Positions 43,610-51,108 of a DNA stretch of 64,000 nt are shown one piece after another. Source of the DNA: Corynebacterium genitalium ATCC 33030 (GTDB lineage Bacteria > Actinomycetota > Actinomycetes > Mycobacteriales > Mycobacteriaceae); the NCBI RefSeq assembly GCF_000143825.1, contig NZ_CM000961.1, positions 2,067,448 through 2,131,447 on the forward strand, written 5' to 3'. Each line of letters begins with the position of its first letter. Position 1 is the stretch's first letter. Below the pieces are notes generated by a model that was given only the letters and a program-made list of their open reading frames with translations, did not search any database and was not told the DNA's origin. The translations under genes and the position numbers were made by a program.

Positions 43610-43834
43610 GTGTCGTTCAAAGACGATTATGAAGCCGCGCTGCTTGAAGAGCAGCGGGCCAAAGATGCCGTGAATGAAGCGCGCCGTACATACAAAGCGG
43701 CGAAAGAACGGGTTGCGCAGCTGCACGGGTATGCCGAAGAGTTCGAGATGAACCTTAACGGCAATAAGCCCGCACCCACCGTCGCCGATGAGGCGGCGAA
43801 GCCGAAGGAGGATGCGCCGCCACGCTTGGTGTAA
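43610..43834 (+). CDS. Small charged helical protein of unknown function
   Basis: This 74-residue product from GTG 43610 has AAGGAG eight bases upstream. It is one long amphipathic helix (DDYEAALLEEQRAKDAVNEA, then RRTYKAAKERVAQLHGYAEE) with a Pro/Lys tail, probably a coiled coil. It follows the replication protein on the same strand. An ATG at 43574 is a weaker alternative start. No family recognised. Confidence 0.65.
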   Translation: MSFKDDYEAALLEEQRAKDAVNEARRTYKAAKERVAQLHGYAEEFEMNLNGNKPAPTVADEAAKPKEDAPPRLV

Positions 43835-43845
43835 TGGAGCGTTTC

Positions 43846-43949
43846 GTGATGACCCAAACACGACACATCGATGCTGGCATATCCGAATGTATATCGACAA
43901 GATATATCGGATTGCCAGCAGTGTCGTGACGTAAAGCATGGGTCATCAC
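43846..43949. repeat. 104-base extended palindrome
   Basis: GTGATGACCCA (43846-43856) pairs with TGGGTCATCAC (43939-43949); inside, ACGACAC pairs with GTGTCGT, GCTGGCA-ATCCGA with TCGGATTGCCAGC, and TATATC with GATATA around a five-base loop. Only small bulges interrupt it. It begins 12 bases after the small helical gene and could be a terminator, a single-strand origin or a tiny mobile sequence. Confidence 0.8.
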
Positions 43950-43954
43950 ACAAG

Positions 43955-44790
43955 GTGCAGCGTCAGCTGCACTATTGGGCATCTTGACCGGAGCGCAGCG
44001 GAGGGCAAGACAGCACCAGCCAGACCGAGCGAGCGAGGTCTGAGACTGGGGCTGTAGGGGGCGGCGCGCCAGCGCCGGGCACCGGGTTATGCGAGCGCCA
44101 GCGAGCAGTAATACCCGGTGCAGTGCCTCGGCTATGCCGAGCGCCGGAGCGCAGCGGAGGCGTCGCACCCCCTTATGCCCTTTTTCCCCCTTCTACCCCT
44201 ATAACGACAAACTCATAGGGGTTTTGACACAGAAGGGGGCTGCGACCTGCGTGTTTCGGGTCTTAAAGTGGTCTTCGACCCTTACCCGAAACGGCCCGTT
44301 GATGCGCGAAGCGCACATGGTGCCTATGCAAAACCTGCAGGTCGCCACGCTGTGCGCACCACATGCGGCGCCAGCCGTTGTATGTCGGTCTTAAAGTAAG
44401 GGCCGATGACGGGTGGAAACGCCGCTTGCGGCGTCTTCCCGCGTCATCGAGACACCTGCAGCGAGCCTGCGAGCGCAAGGTGTCTAACCGCACGGCAAGA
44501 CCGACATCGCCTACGTGGTGCGCACAGCCACACCCTGCACCCTGGCACCGCCGTCAGGCGGTCATTGCAGGGTGGTGAAAATCCCGCAGCGAGCTATCCG
44601 CCGCAAGGCGGTGTTGATGTCGCTGCGGGTGTCAACAACACGGGCTGAGTAACACACTCCATATCGGCCCGTGCCACAAGCACACTATCGGTGCAGACGT
44701 ATCACGCTCGCGGCGGCCATATGCGCGCAAGCGCATGTGATGAGCACCGCCAGCGACGTGTGTTTTGCGAGCGGCAGGCTCGCAGCAGAT
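43955..44790 (+). ncRNA. Candidate large structured noncoding RNA (or complex DNA structure)
   Basis: More than ten long stems follow one another with no coding frame. Examples: CACCGGGT 44080/ACCCGGTG 44113; CCCCCTTCT 44186/AGAAGGGGG 44231 around CCCCTAT/ATAGGGG; GCGACCTGC 44242/GCAGGTCGC 44337 around TTTCGGGT/ACCCGAAA; GTGCGCACCAC 44352/GTGGTGCGCAC 44515 around ATGTCGGTCTT 44382/AAGACCGACAT 44497, which encloses two further hairpins; CACCCTGCA 44531/TGCAGGGTG 44566; CCCGCAGCGA 44583/TCGCTGCGGG 44620. Several loops are GNRA (GCAA at 44603 and 44727). Stem 44162/44241 and stem 44242/44337 compete for the same bases, so a switch is possible. No intron-like domain V was seen. The strand is assumed from neighbours. 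Confidence 0.5.
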
Positions 44791-44890
44791 CCAGCGGCAG
44801 CTGCTGACACAGATACATAGCGCCGCGACTCGATTGGTTCGCCCCTGTGGCAATGGCTGTACGGTCCTGTGGCGGCTGTACACGCCTCGG

Positions 44891-46123
44891 ATGGACGGAG
44901 TGCGCGTGCAGAAGAACAGTTTCGAGACGTCGCTGTTCGTCGTGTATCTGCCGAAGTCGATGTGCAAGGAGATCCCCGACTACTACACCAGTGAGGTGGA
45001 CGGGCGCGAAGTGAAACGTCCGCGCTATGTCGCCCGCGACTACGAAGAAGCAAAGAAGTACCCCGAAGAGTCAATGCGTTGGCTCGCCGAGAACTTCATT
45101 CCCGGCGGTATCGACGCAGTCGCCGGCGGGGACATGAACTTCGACGAATCGACGCCACACATCCAGTTTCAGGCGGACACCCTCTCCCCTCATCCGGACA
45201 AGCCCGGTACGCTGCGTTGCCGCCCTGGCATCGCGTACAACACAGACCCCACGGTGCGGTACACATCCGGCCCGAAGAAGGGCAAGCAGATATCGGGCCA
45301 ACAGAAGTTCATCGATGCGCAACGGGGCCTGCGCGAACACATGCACGCGCTCGGTTATCCGGTTGAACTGGAAGTCTCCGAACGACACGACGAGTCGCTG
45401 AACCTCGACCGCTACACCGAGCAGCAAGACCGAGAGCGGGATCTCAAGAACCGCGAAGGTGAAGTGGAAGTCAAGAAGCGCTCCGTGCAGCGCGACATGG
45501 ACGCGATCGAGCGTGATCGCGAGCAGGCAGCAAAAGAACTCAAGCAGGCCCAAGAAGCCAACGAGAAAGCGCAAAGTGTGCTGCAGCACGCCGAAGAACA
45601 GGCCCGCGCTGTTGCCGAGCGTGTGCTCAACGAGGCACGTGAGAAGGCGGAGCAAGAAGCCGAGCAGATCCGCAGCGACGCACGCAAGGATGCTGAGCAG
45701 ACCATGGGCCTTGCCGAAGCGCAAGCAGATGAGTTGCACGACCTGGCCGAAGAGACTGCGCGGTCCAAGGCGAGCGAGATTACAGCCACGGCCCGCAGCG
45801 AAGCAGAGACGATCACACGCCAAGTCGACGAGGCACGTAAGCAAGCCGAGCGAGACGCAGAAAAGATCCGCAGCGAAGCACAAGATGAGGCGAAGATCAT
45901 CATCGAAGAAGCGGTGAAGTCAGGACAGCAGTTGGAGCATCTGGACAAGAAGTTCCTGGTGCTAGAACTGCACGACAGCCCGGAGTTGCTTGAGCGCTAT
46001 ACGCAGTTCAAGAAGTCGCAGACCTCAAGCAAGCACAGTGACGCGCGCCGACGTGCACAGGAGCGTATCGAGAAACGCCGCCTCCAGCAGCAACAGCAGC
46101 GTGACCGTGATGGCGGTGATTAG
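44891..46123 (+). CDS. MobV/Pre-like relaxase, probably N-terminally truncated
   Basis: This 410-residue protein has the MobV metal/catalytic signature MNFDESTPHIQFQADTL near residue 83 and a long charged coiled coil from about 190 to 370 (many Glu/Lys/Arg/Ala heptads), as in plasmid recombination/mobilisation enzymes. The N-terminal motif I (HNxR and NxDxxRTxxN) is not found in this or another frame; the product starts directly at VRVQKNSFETSLFVVYLP. The sequence upstream is the structured region, so the front of the gene may have been lost. ATG 44891 has no good ribosome site. Confidence 0.72.
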   Translation: MDGVRVQKNSFETSLFVVYLPKSMCKEIPDYYTSEVDGREVKRPRYVARDYEEAKKYPEESMRWLAENFIPGGIDAVAGGDMNFDESTPHIQFQADTLSPHPDKPGTLRCRPGIAYNTDPTVRYTSGPKKGKQISGQQKFIDAQRGLREHMHALGYPVELEVSERHDESLNLDRYTEQQDRERDLKNREGEVEVKKRSVQRDMDAIERDREQAAKELKQAQEANEKAQSVLQHAEEQARAVAERVLNEAREKAEQEAEQIRSDARKDAEQTMGLAEAQADELHDLAEETARSKASEITATARSEAETITRQVDEARKQAERDAEKIRSEAQDEAKIIIEEAVKSGQQLEHLDKKFLVLELHDSPELLERYTQFKKSQTSSKHSDARRRAQERIEKRRLQQQQQRDRDGGD

Positions 46124-46646
46124 TTGTAGCACTGCTCTCCCCCGCCCTGTACGGCCCTGTAGCGGCCTAGCAGGGTGTCGCCAGGGTCAGTGTCCAGAGA
46201 TAGCGCTAAAACCGCTCTAATTCAGCGAGAATCGAAGAAATCTGGGCCACGCTGAGCGGAGTGTCACTACGTTGCGCAGCGAATTGGCCTGTTGAGTGGC
46301 GGAGATATTGCGCAGCACGTCCGCCGGGACAATGGCGCGTGTGCTGCGCAGAAGAGACACCCGCAGAAGGGCCGGCAAAATGACAGCGACATTCTGTTGC
46401 GCAGCAAATGTGTTAATACGATGACAAGCAACTTCACTGCTCAATTCAGGTGTCATTAGGGGCATTCACCAAACTCCCCAACCTCTAGACACGCCGCCAC
46501 TTACACGGCGGCTTACACGTTTTCCGACGCTTCCTTACACACCCCGCAACGACCCCCGCCCCGAGTCTCGAAGCGAAACCCCTACCGACCCTCGCGCGGG
46601 AATCATTCTGCCACGCGAGTGGGACAAGAAACTGGACAGGCTGTAA
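46124..46646. other. Stretch without a supported gene
   Basis: The word TGCGCAGC occurs at 46273, 46309 and 46398 and inverted at 46342-46350. A weak minus-strand frame (46217-46465, Ser/Arg-rich) is not supported by a ribosome site or family. An inverted repeat GCCGCC..GGCGGC lies near 46490-46515. Confidence 0.4.
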
Positions 46647-46663
46647 GCAATATACGGTTCCCC
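46647..46663. repeat. Direct repeat flanking cargo, left copy
   Basis: GCAATATACGGTTCCCC is identical at 51028-51044, and AGGCT to the left and TGCC to the right are also shared with small gaps. The two copies enclose 4.4 kb carrying the low-GC genes and the regulator/MFS pair. Confidence 0.75.
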
Positions 46664-46780
46664 GTGCCAAGATCCTTGGAGTGTGCATTTGGGTGGGCGC
46701 TTCCATCGTCATGGCTTATGTTGGCTGGCGCGGAAGCTGGGCGAAAATGCCGTTGAAGGGTGGCGGTGGCCATTGGATCT

Positions 46781-46996
46781 ATGTTGAAAAATAAACAGTG
46801 GAAAGCTGCTGCGGACAAGATCGTCCAAGTAGCCTCTGTTAATGTTGCAACGGTTGCCCTTGACTACGGAATTAGTGCAATCGGTGGGCCCGTAGCGTGG
46901 GTTGGAAAGATTGCACTTTATGCAGGTCCTTGTGCTATCAGCGAAAAGTTGGACTGGAAAGGAAGTTATAATGGGTTTCGGAGGGGCTTTACGTAG
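46781..46996 (+). CDS. Small hydrophobic protein of unknown function
   Basis: This 71-residue product starts at ATG 46781: a basic start (MLKNKQWKAAADKIVQ) followed by a hydrophobic, Gly-rich middle (VATVALDYGISAIGGPVAWV) and a short basic tail. Composition is poorer in GC than its surroundings. The next gene starts inside its 3' end. Size and context suit a membrane-active peptide or a bacteriocin, but no family match is recognised. Confidence 0.45.
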   Translation: MLKNKQWKAAADKIVQVASVNVATVALDYGISAIGGPVAWVGKIALYAGPCAISEKLDWKGSYNGFRRGFT

Positions 46997-47264
46997 AACT
47001 CAGAAAAATGGAAAACCATGGATACCTCCGTGGTGGTTTTCCTTCATCGTACTACCGCTAATGGTTATCGCTGGCTTCTACGTAAGCCAAGTGACCGGTT
47101 GGCGTGGAGTTTCCTCATCAAGCGTAGAGGGGGTTCCATGGAGCGAAGTAAGTTCTGACGGTATACTTCTTCACGTAGCGGGGTATATGACTTTTTACTT
47201 CGTTTTAGTGTTGCCCATCTTCTTGATCCGTAGATATCTATGGGAGAAGCAGCGAAACAGTTGA
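46971..47264 (+). CDS. Two-helix small membrane protein, possible immunity partner
   Basis: This 97-residue product has a good site (AAAGGAAG) before ATG 46971. It has two membrane helices (WWFSFIVLPLMVIAGFYV, about 21-38, and MTFYFVLVLPIFLIRRYLW, about 71-89) separated by a Ser-rich loop. It overlaps the preceding hydrophobic gene by 26 bases. Small membrane proteins in this position often protect against the neighbouring peptide; here that is inference only. Confidence 0.5.
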   Translation: MGFGGALRRTQKNGKPWIPPWWFSFIVLPLMVIAGFYVSQVTGWRGVSSSSVEGVPWSEVSSDGILLHVAGYMTFYFVLVLPIFLIRRYLWEKQRNS

Positions 47265-47619
47265 CGAGCGGAGCAGCGACCAAAACCCGAAAAGCAATAA
47301 ACAATGGATTAACCAGCCGAAAACAAACGTACGCTACCCCCTCTCAAAGGTGAGCTCACAGATTGCGCACTCAGCGAAGCGCAAAGCAGACGCAGCCAAA
47401 AACCTACGGGATGAGGGGAACGGACTTGTTACCGGTGACCACCCAAGAAAAGGGCAACCGAAAACCTCCCAAGGACAAGAACCGGTGGTAAACCCTTCTA
47501 CAGTATTCTTAGACGACGGAACCCGACTTGATTTTCGAACAGACAGCAAGTCAGGCGGCTACACAATCGACATCAACAACAACGTCAACAGCAAGATTTT
47601 TAAGATCCACGTTGCGTAA
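47227..47619 (+). pseudogene. Orphan toxin-tip-like fragment
   Basis: The frame is open from 47227 but has no ATG; the only start is a GTG at 47350 with no room for a ribosome site. The C-terminal part (STVFLDDGTRLDFRTDSKSG, GYTIDINNNV, IFKIHVA) looks like the end of a polymorphic-toxin effector domain, which normally forms the tail of a large secreted protein. The carrier is absent, and a possible immunity gene follows. Confidence 0.45.
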
Positions 47620-47923
47620 TGATTTATTCAGAATCATCAAGAAAGAAATGGAAGAGACCGAAGACTGGGTCTCTCTGGCTGGAGCACTCGGTGCCTGTGA
47701 AATTCACCCCTTCCGGGCGACTAACGAGCAAATCTCTTCAGTAGCACGCGAAATTGAAAAAGATGAACGTCTATTGAAGGCGTTTTATCACATGCCACAA
47801 AAACCTGTTTTTAAAAAGGAATCTCCAGAGTTTAAAAACAAGGTAGAAGAACTTCTACGGACAGAAGACCCCAATACTCGTATGGACATCATGGTCAATC
47901 TTTTAATTGACGTTAGAGAATAA
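47612..47923 (+). CDS. Small acidic protein, possible immunity protein
   Basis: This product of 103 residues (TTG 47612, overlapping the preceding stop) or 91 residues (ATG 47648) is all-helical by appearance (DLFRIIKKEMEETEDWVSLA, EQISSVAREIEKDERLLKAF, NKVEELLRTEDP) and acidic, as many contact-toxin immunity proteins are. AT-rich for this genome. Family not recognised. Confidence 0.5.
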   Translation: MRNDLFRIIKKEMEETEDWVSLAGALGACEIHPFRATNEQISSVAREIEKDERLLKAFYHMPQKPVFKKESPEFKNKVEELLRTEDPNTRMDIMVNLLIDVRE

Positions 47924-48035
47924 AGAGCGAACTGTTAATCTCCGCGTCTAGGGCCGGAAGCCGACCGGCTTTCGATCGTCCGAAAGGTCACGCCGGTGCC
48001 AAAGAACGACTGAAGCCCTCAGGGACGGCTGTCGG

Positions 48036-48722
48036 TCAATTGAGGGAGATCCCCGCGTCGTTGAGCGCTGCCCGCCCGGCGGGAGTGAGACGCACGGCCC
48101 GGGTACGACCCCTGCGGGAAAGCCATTCCTTATCCAGCAGAGTCTTGCAGATTCCCGTGCCGAGAGGGCCGGCGAGGTGGAAGCGGCGTTCGGTGGAGTC
48201 CATGCACGACCTGCCCGTGTCGAGCATCTTCGGGGGCACACCCCACTGTATGAACAAGCGATGACCGTGATTAGTGACCTGACAGTGCGAGTCGATGAAC
48301 TCGTGCTCTTCCAGTTGTTCAGCCAGGCGCACCCCGAGCTTACCGGCGAGGTGCTGATAACAGGTGCGGCCTTCACGTAGGTTCGCATTCGCCCGTGACG
48401 CGCTGAGGCTGTGAGGAGTGGGCAGGGGCGAGCGGGCGACCACGCCAAGGCTCTCGACCACTCGTGCGATGTCTTCCCCGGCCAGGCGAATGTAGCGGTG
48501 CCGGCCCTGCCGAATGTCGTGGACGAGACCGTGGGTGACGAGCACGCCAACATGCTCGCTCGCCGTCGACCGGGCCAGGCCCGCGTACCTGCCCAGTTCA
48601 CCAACCGTCCAGGCCCGCCCGTCCATGAGCGCAGCACACATGGCCGCCCGCGACGAGTCAGCCAGAGCCGACGCGACTGTCGAGATATCCGGGACCGCTT
48701 CAGGAAACACGCGCGCAACCAT
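48036..48722 (-). CDS. ArsR-type winged-helix repressor
   Basis: This 228-residue regulator has an ArsR-like helix-turn-helix (ALADSSRAAMCAALMDGRAW, TVGELGRYAGLARSTASEHV, about residues 12-55) and a wing (HDIRQGRHRYIRL). A C-terminal domain of about 130 residues with several Cys and His is typical of a group beside efflux genes. ATG 48722 is chosen because GGAG stands five bases upstream and a 20-bp palindrome lies in front of it; the longer start at 48797 would put the operator inside the gene. Divergent from the MFS exporter, which it probably represses. Confidence 0.82.
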   Translation of the reverse strand: MVARVFPEAVPDISTVASALADSSRAAMCAALMDGRAWTVGELGRYAGLARSTASEHVGVLVTHGLVHDIRQGRHRYIRLAGEDIARVVESLGVVARSPLPTPHSLSASRANANLREGRTCYQHLAGKLGVRLAEQLEEHEFIDSHCQVTNHGHRLFIQWGVPPKMLDTGRSCMDSTERRFHLAGPLGTGICKTLLDKEWLSRRGRTRAVRLTPAGRAALNDAGISLN

Positions 48723-48744
48723 GTCTCCAGTGTGCACCCGGAAC

Positions 48745-48764
48745 TGTTCGGTGACGACCGAACA
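48745..48764. promoter_or_regulatory. Perfect palindromic operator
   Basis: TGTTCGGT (48745-48752) and ACCGAACA (48757-48764) form an 8-bp perfect inverted repeat around GACG in the gap between the repressor and the MFS operon. This is the expected position and size of the repressor's own operator. Confidence 0.7.
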
Positions 48765-48826
48765 ATCGCAGGCGTAGTTTGAACTCACCAGATTCATTGC
48801 ATCAGGAGACGAAGGGAGCGATCGCG

Positions 48827-48934
48827 ATGAACGGGGACCGCCAACGGCTACGCGGGCACTACGATGAGGACTTCTACAAGCGCACCTACTTCGGCCACCC
48901 GCCCGCCGAGGCTTCGCTGGAGTCTCGCGTATGA
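48827..48934 (+). CDS. 35-residue leader protein upstream of the MFS exporter
   Basis: ATG 48827 has GAAGGGAG at ideal distance; the frame ends in a TGA overlapping the exporter's ATG (ATGA). The peptide reads MNGDRQRLRGHYDEDF then YKRTYFGHPPAEASLESRV, polar and aromatic, without a membrane segment. It may be a real small protein or serve to couple translation of the exporter. Confidence 0.55.
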   Translation: MNGDRQRLRGHYDEDFYKRTYFGHPPAEASLESRV

Positions 48935-50295
48935 CCGCGCATCGGCGCACGGCGCTGGTCGCGACCCTCCTCGGTTTCTTCATCGTCATGCTCGATACGA
49001 CCATCGTCAATGTCGCCCTCGCCGAGATCGGCACTGACCTCGACATGACGGTGGGCTCACTGCAGTGGGTCGTCGACGCTTACACCCTCGTGTTCGCCGC
49101 GTTCCTTCTCACAGCTGGGGCCGCATGCGACCGTCTCGGGGCCCGCAGGGTCTACCTCGCTGGCCTGGTGGTCTTTGCTGTGCTCTCGGCCGTGTGCGCC
49201 CTCGCTCCCACAGGCGGGTTCCTCGTCGCTGGTCGCGCCGTCCAGGGCGTGGGCGCGGCAGCGATCGTGCCGGGCTCTCTGGCATTGCTGTCGGCTGTGT
49301 ACGACGATCCGAAGGAACGAGCACGCGCCATCGGGCTGTGGGGCGGCGCAGGAGGTGTTGCCGCCGCGATCGGACCGGTCCTGGGCGGAGCGCTGGTGTC
49401 GACGATCGGGTGGCGGGCGGTGTTCTGGGTCAACCTCCCCATCGTCGCTATCGGCTGTCTGCTCACCTTGTGGGCAATTCCCGTGCTCACGGGCAGTCGC
49501 GCGAGACGGGTGGACCTACCCGGACAGGTGCTCTCCGTGCTCACGCTGGTGGCAGTAACCTATGCAGTCATCACCGCAGGCGAACACGGATGGTCACCCT
49601 GGCAGGTAGCCGTGCTGATCGCCGGGGGCGTCTTCCTCGCCCTGTTCATCATCGCAGAGCGAGGACACCCGGACCCGATGCTGCCGATGGCCTTGTTCAC
49701 TCGTGCCCGGTTCTCCGTGGCCGCAATGGTAGGGCTCGCGCTCAACTTCAGCTTCTTCGGACAACTCTTCGTGCTCTCCCTCTTCTTCCAGCAGTACCTG
49801 GGATACGAGCCGTGGCTGGCAGGCCTCGCGCTGGCACCACAGGCGTGCAGCGCCGTGGTCGCGTCACCGCTGGGCGGCCGTGCCGTCGCCCGGTGGGGCG
49901 CGTTCCCCACCATGCTCACCGGCCTGGTAGTCGGCACGATCGGCTTCAGCAGCCTCGTGCTGCTCACCGCAGAAACCCCTTACGTGGTGGTCGCGGTGTT
50001 GACCTTCACAGCTGGATTCGGGATGGCCTTCGCGATGCCGGCCGCGACCTCGGCCGCAGTGGCCTCGGCCCCGCCGGAACATGTCGGCATCGCAGGAGGA
50101 GTCATCAATGCCGCCCGCCAGACCGGCAGCGTCGTCGGCGTCGCAGTCCTCGGCGAAATGGTCGCCAGTGGAGCGTTCCTCACAGGCTTCCACACAGCCG
50201 TCGCGGTCGCCGGTGGAGTCTTCGGTGCCGCAGCGCTCGTAGTTGCTGCCACCATCATCAGTCACCTACAGGAGCCAGTTACACCTGAAGTTTAG
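48931..50295 (+). CDS. MFS drug exporter, DHA2 family
   Basis: This 454-residue proton antiporter has 12-14 helices, starting TALVATLLGFFIVMLDTTIV, with GAACDRLGARRVYL (motif A) and the GPVLGGALV motif C-like stretch near residue 150. It is under the adjacent ArsR-type repressor and its palindrome, the usual arrangement for inducible multidrug export. The shorter length than QacA suggests fewer C-terminal helices. Confidence 0.88.
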   Translation: MTAHRRTALVATLLGFFIVMLDTTIVNVALAEIGTDLDMTVGSLQWVVDAYTLVFAAFLLTAGAACDRLGARRVYLAGLVVFAVLSAVCALAPTGGFLVAGRAVQGVGAAAIVPGSLALLSAVYDDPKERARAIGLWGGAGGVAAAIGPVLGGALVSTIGWRAVFWVNLPIVAIGCLLTLWAIPVLTGSRARRVDLPGQVLSVLTLVAVTYAVITAGEHGWSPWQVAVLIAGGVFLALFIIAERGHPDPMLPMALFTRARFSVAAMVGLALNFSFFGQLFVLSLFFQQYLGYEPWLAGLALAPQACSAVVASPLGGRAVARWGAFPTMLTGLVVGTIGFSSLVLLTAETPYVVVAVLTFTAGFGMAFAMPAATSAAVASAPPEHVGIAGGVINAARQTGSVVGVAVLGEMVASGAFLTGFHTAVAVAGGVFGAAALVVAATIISHLQEPVTPEV

Positions 50296-50551
50296 AATCA
50301 TTGTGTGATGAAGCACCATCGGAGGAGGTCGAAGAAGCTGCTCTCCCCCCAACTTTGCAACAGCACCTGAAATGGGGACCGACGGTCTCAAGGTCCGGGG
50401 CGACATTCGCAGGGGTCAGATCTTGTATTTCTGGGAGCCGTAACGGGTACCTGGCCTTGTAAGCCCAGGAGCTCCCACAGGTGGTCGACAACCTGCACTG
50501 GGCTCTTCCGGGGGCAAGGTTGGATGAATCCCATCTCAGCGACACGGGAAC
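50296..50551. other. Gap with a possible IS6-like end, no gene
   Basis: GGTGCTGTTGCAAAG (minus strand of 50353-50367) resembles the terminal repeat of IS6/IS26-family elements; no second copy or transposase is visible. The remainder, up to the IS3 remnant, shows no supported gene. Confidence 0.35.
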
Positions 50552-50983
50552 TGAAGCGTCCTGGGTTTAGTCCGCCCCCAAATTGATCTTTGTACGCGTC
50601 GATGCAGGAGATCATTTGGTCGCGGGTCGGTCGAGTTCCGCTGCGAAAAAAGCCGAAGCTGTCTTAAGAATCCCGTTTGCTCGTTTCAGCTCACGGTTTT
50701 CGCGGCGCAGACGCTTGAGCTCTTCTTCCATTGTTTCGCCGCCTGAAGCGTCAGAATTATCTCGTACTGAAGCGCTGTCACGGTACCAAGCCCGCAACGC
50801 GTGGTGGGATACTCCAAGCAGCTCACCGACCTCCGTGTAGGCGCGTTGCAGTGAGCAAGACTCCAGTCGGACCATTTCGATGATCTGATGGCCCGCCTTC
50901 TCCTTGAACTCAACGGAATACTTTCTGGGCATAGTGCCTAATCCTTCCTTACCAGAGGTAGGAACTGAACCCAGGACGCTTCA
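50552..50983 (-). mobile_element. IS3-family element, internally deleted, copy 1
   Basis: TGAAGCGTCCTGGGTTTAG (50552-50570) and CTGAACCCAGGACGCTTCA (50965-50983) are inverted with one mismatch. Between them are an intact orfA and only the first dozen codons of orfB (CIDAYKDQFG), which runs straight into the left repeat. It cannot transpose on its own. Confidence 0.85.
50612..50932 (-). CDS. IS3-family transposase OrfA
   Basis: This 106-residue product has the OrfA helix-turn-helix (MPRKYSVEFKEKAGHQIIEM, LGVSHHALRAWYRD) and a leucine-zipper-like tail (EEELKRLRRENRELKRANGI) ending LKTASAFFAAELDRP, where a -1 frameshift normally leads into OrfB. OrfB is deleted here, so OrfA is a relic, though its reading frame is intact. 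Confidence 0.85.
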   Translation of the reverse strand: MPRKYSVEFKEKAGHQIIEMVRLESCSLQRAYTEVGELLGVSHHALRAWYRDSASVRDNSDASGGETMEEELKRLRRENRELKRANGILKTASAFFAAELDRPATK

Positions 50984-51027
50984 AGATGAACTTCTAAGCT
51001 TAGCCACCAGCCTCAGCTGGAAGGCTC

Positions 51028-51044
51028 GCAATATACGGTTCCCC
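51028..51044. repeat. Direct repeat flanking cargo, right copy
   Basis: Identical to 46647-46663 over 17 bases, with further partial match on both sides. It lies between the IS3 remnant and the MFS gene at 51109. Confidence 0.75.
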
Positions 51045-51108
51045 TGCCGTTAGGCAGTGAGATAAAACCTCACGTGAAGAAAATCGGCATGCTCTGTGCT
51101 ATCCATTT

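Noticed and set aside
43955..44790. Group II or group I intron
   Set aside because: No reverse transcriptase or homing nuclease, no domain V-like hairpin, and the region is between genes rather than inside one.
46217..46465. 82-residue minus-strand frame
   Set aside because: No ribosome site, no family and repetitive TGCGCAGC words explain its openness.
50612..50932. The IS3 orfA start (KYSVEFKEKA) resembles the VEFKFNV repeats, so the repeats might be IS ends
   Set aside because: The match stops after VEFK; the repeats share the NV-stop end and ychF orientation, and none carries IS terminal repeats.
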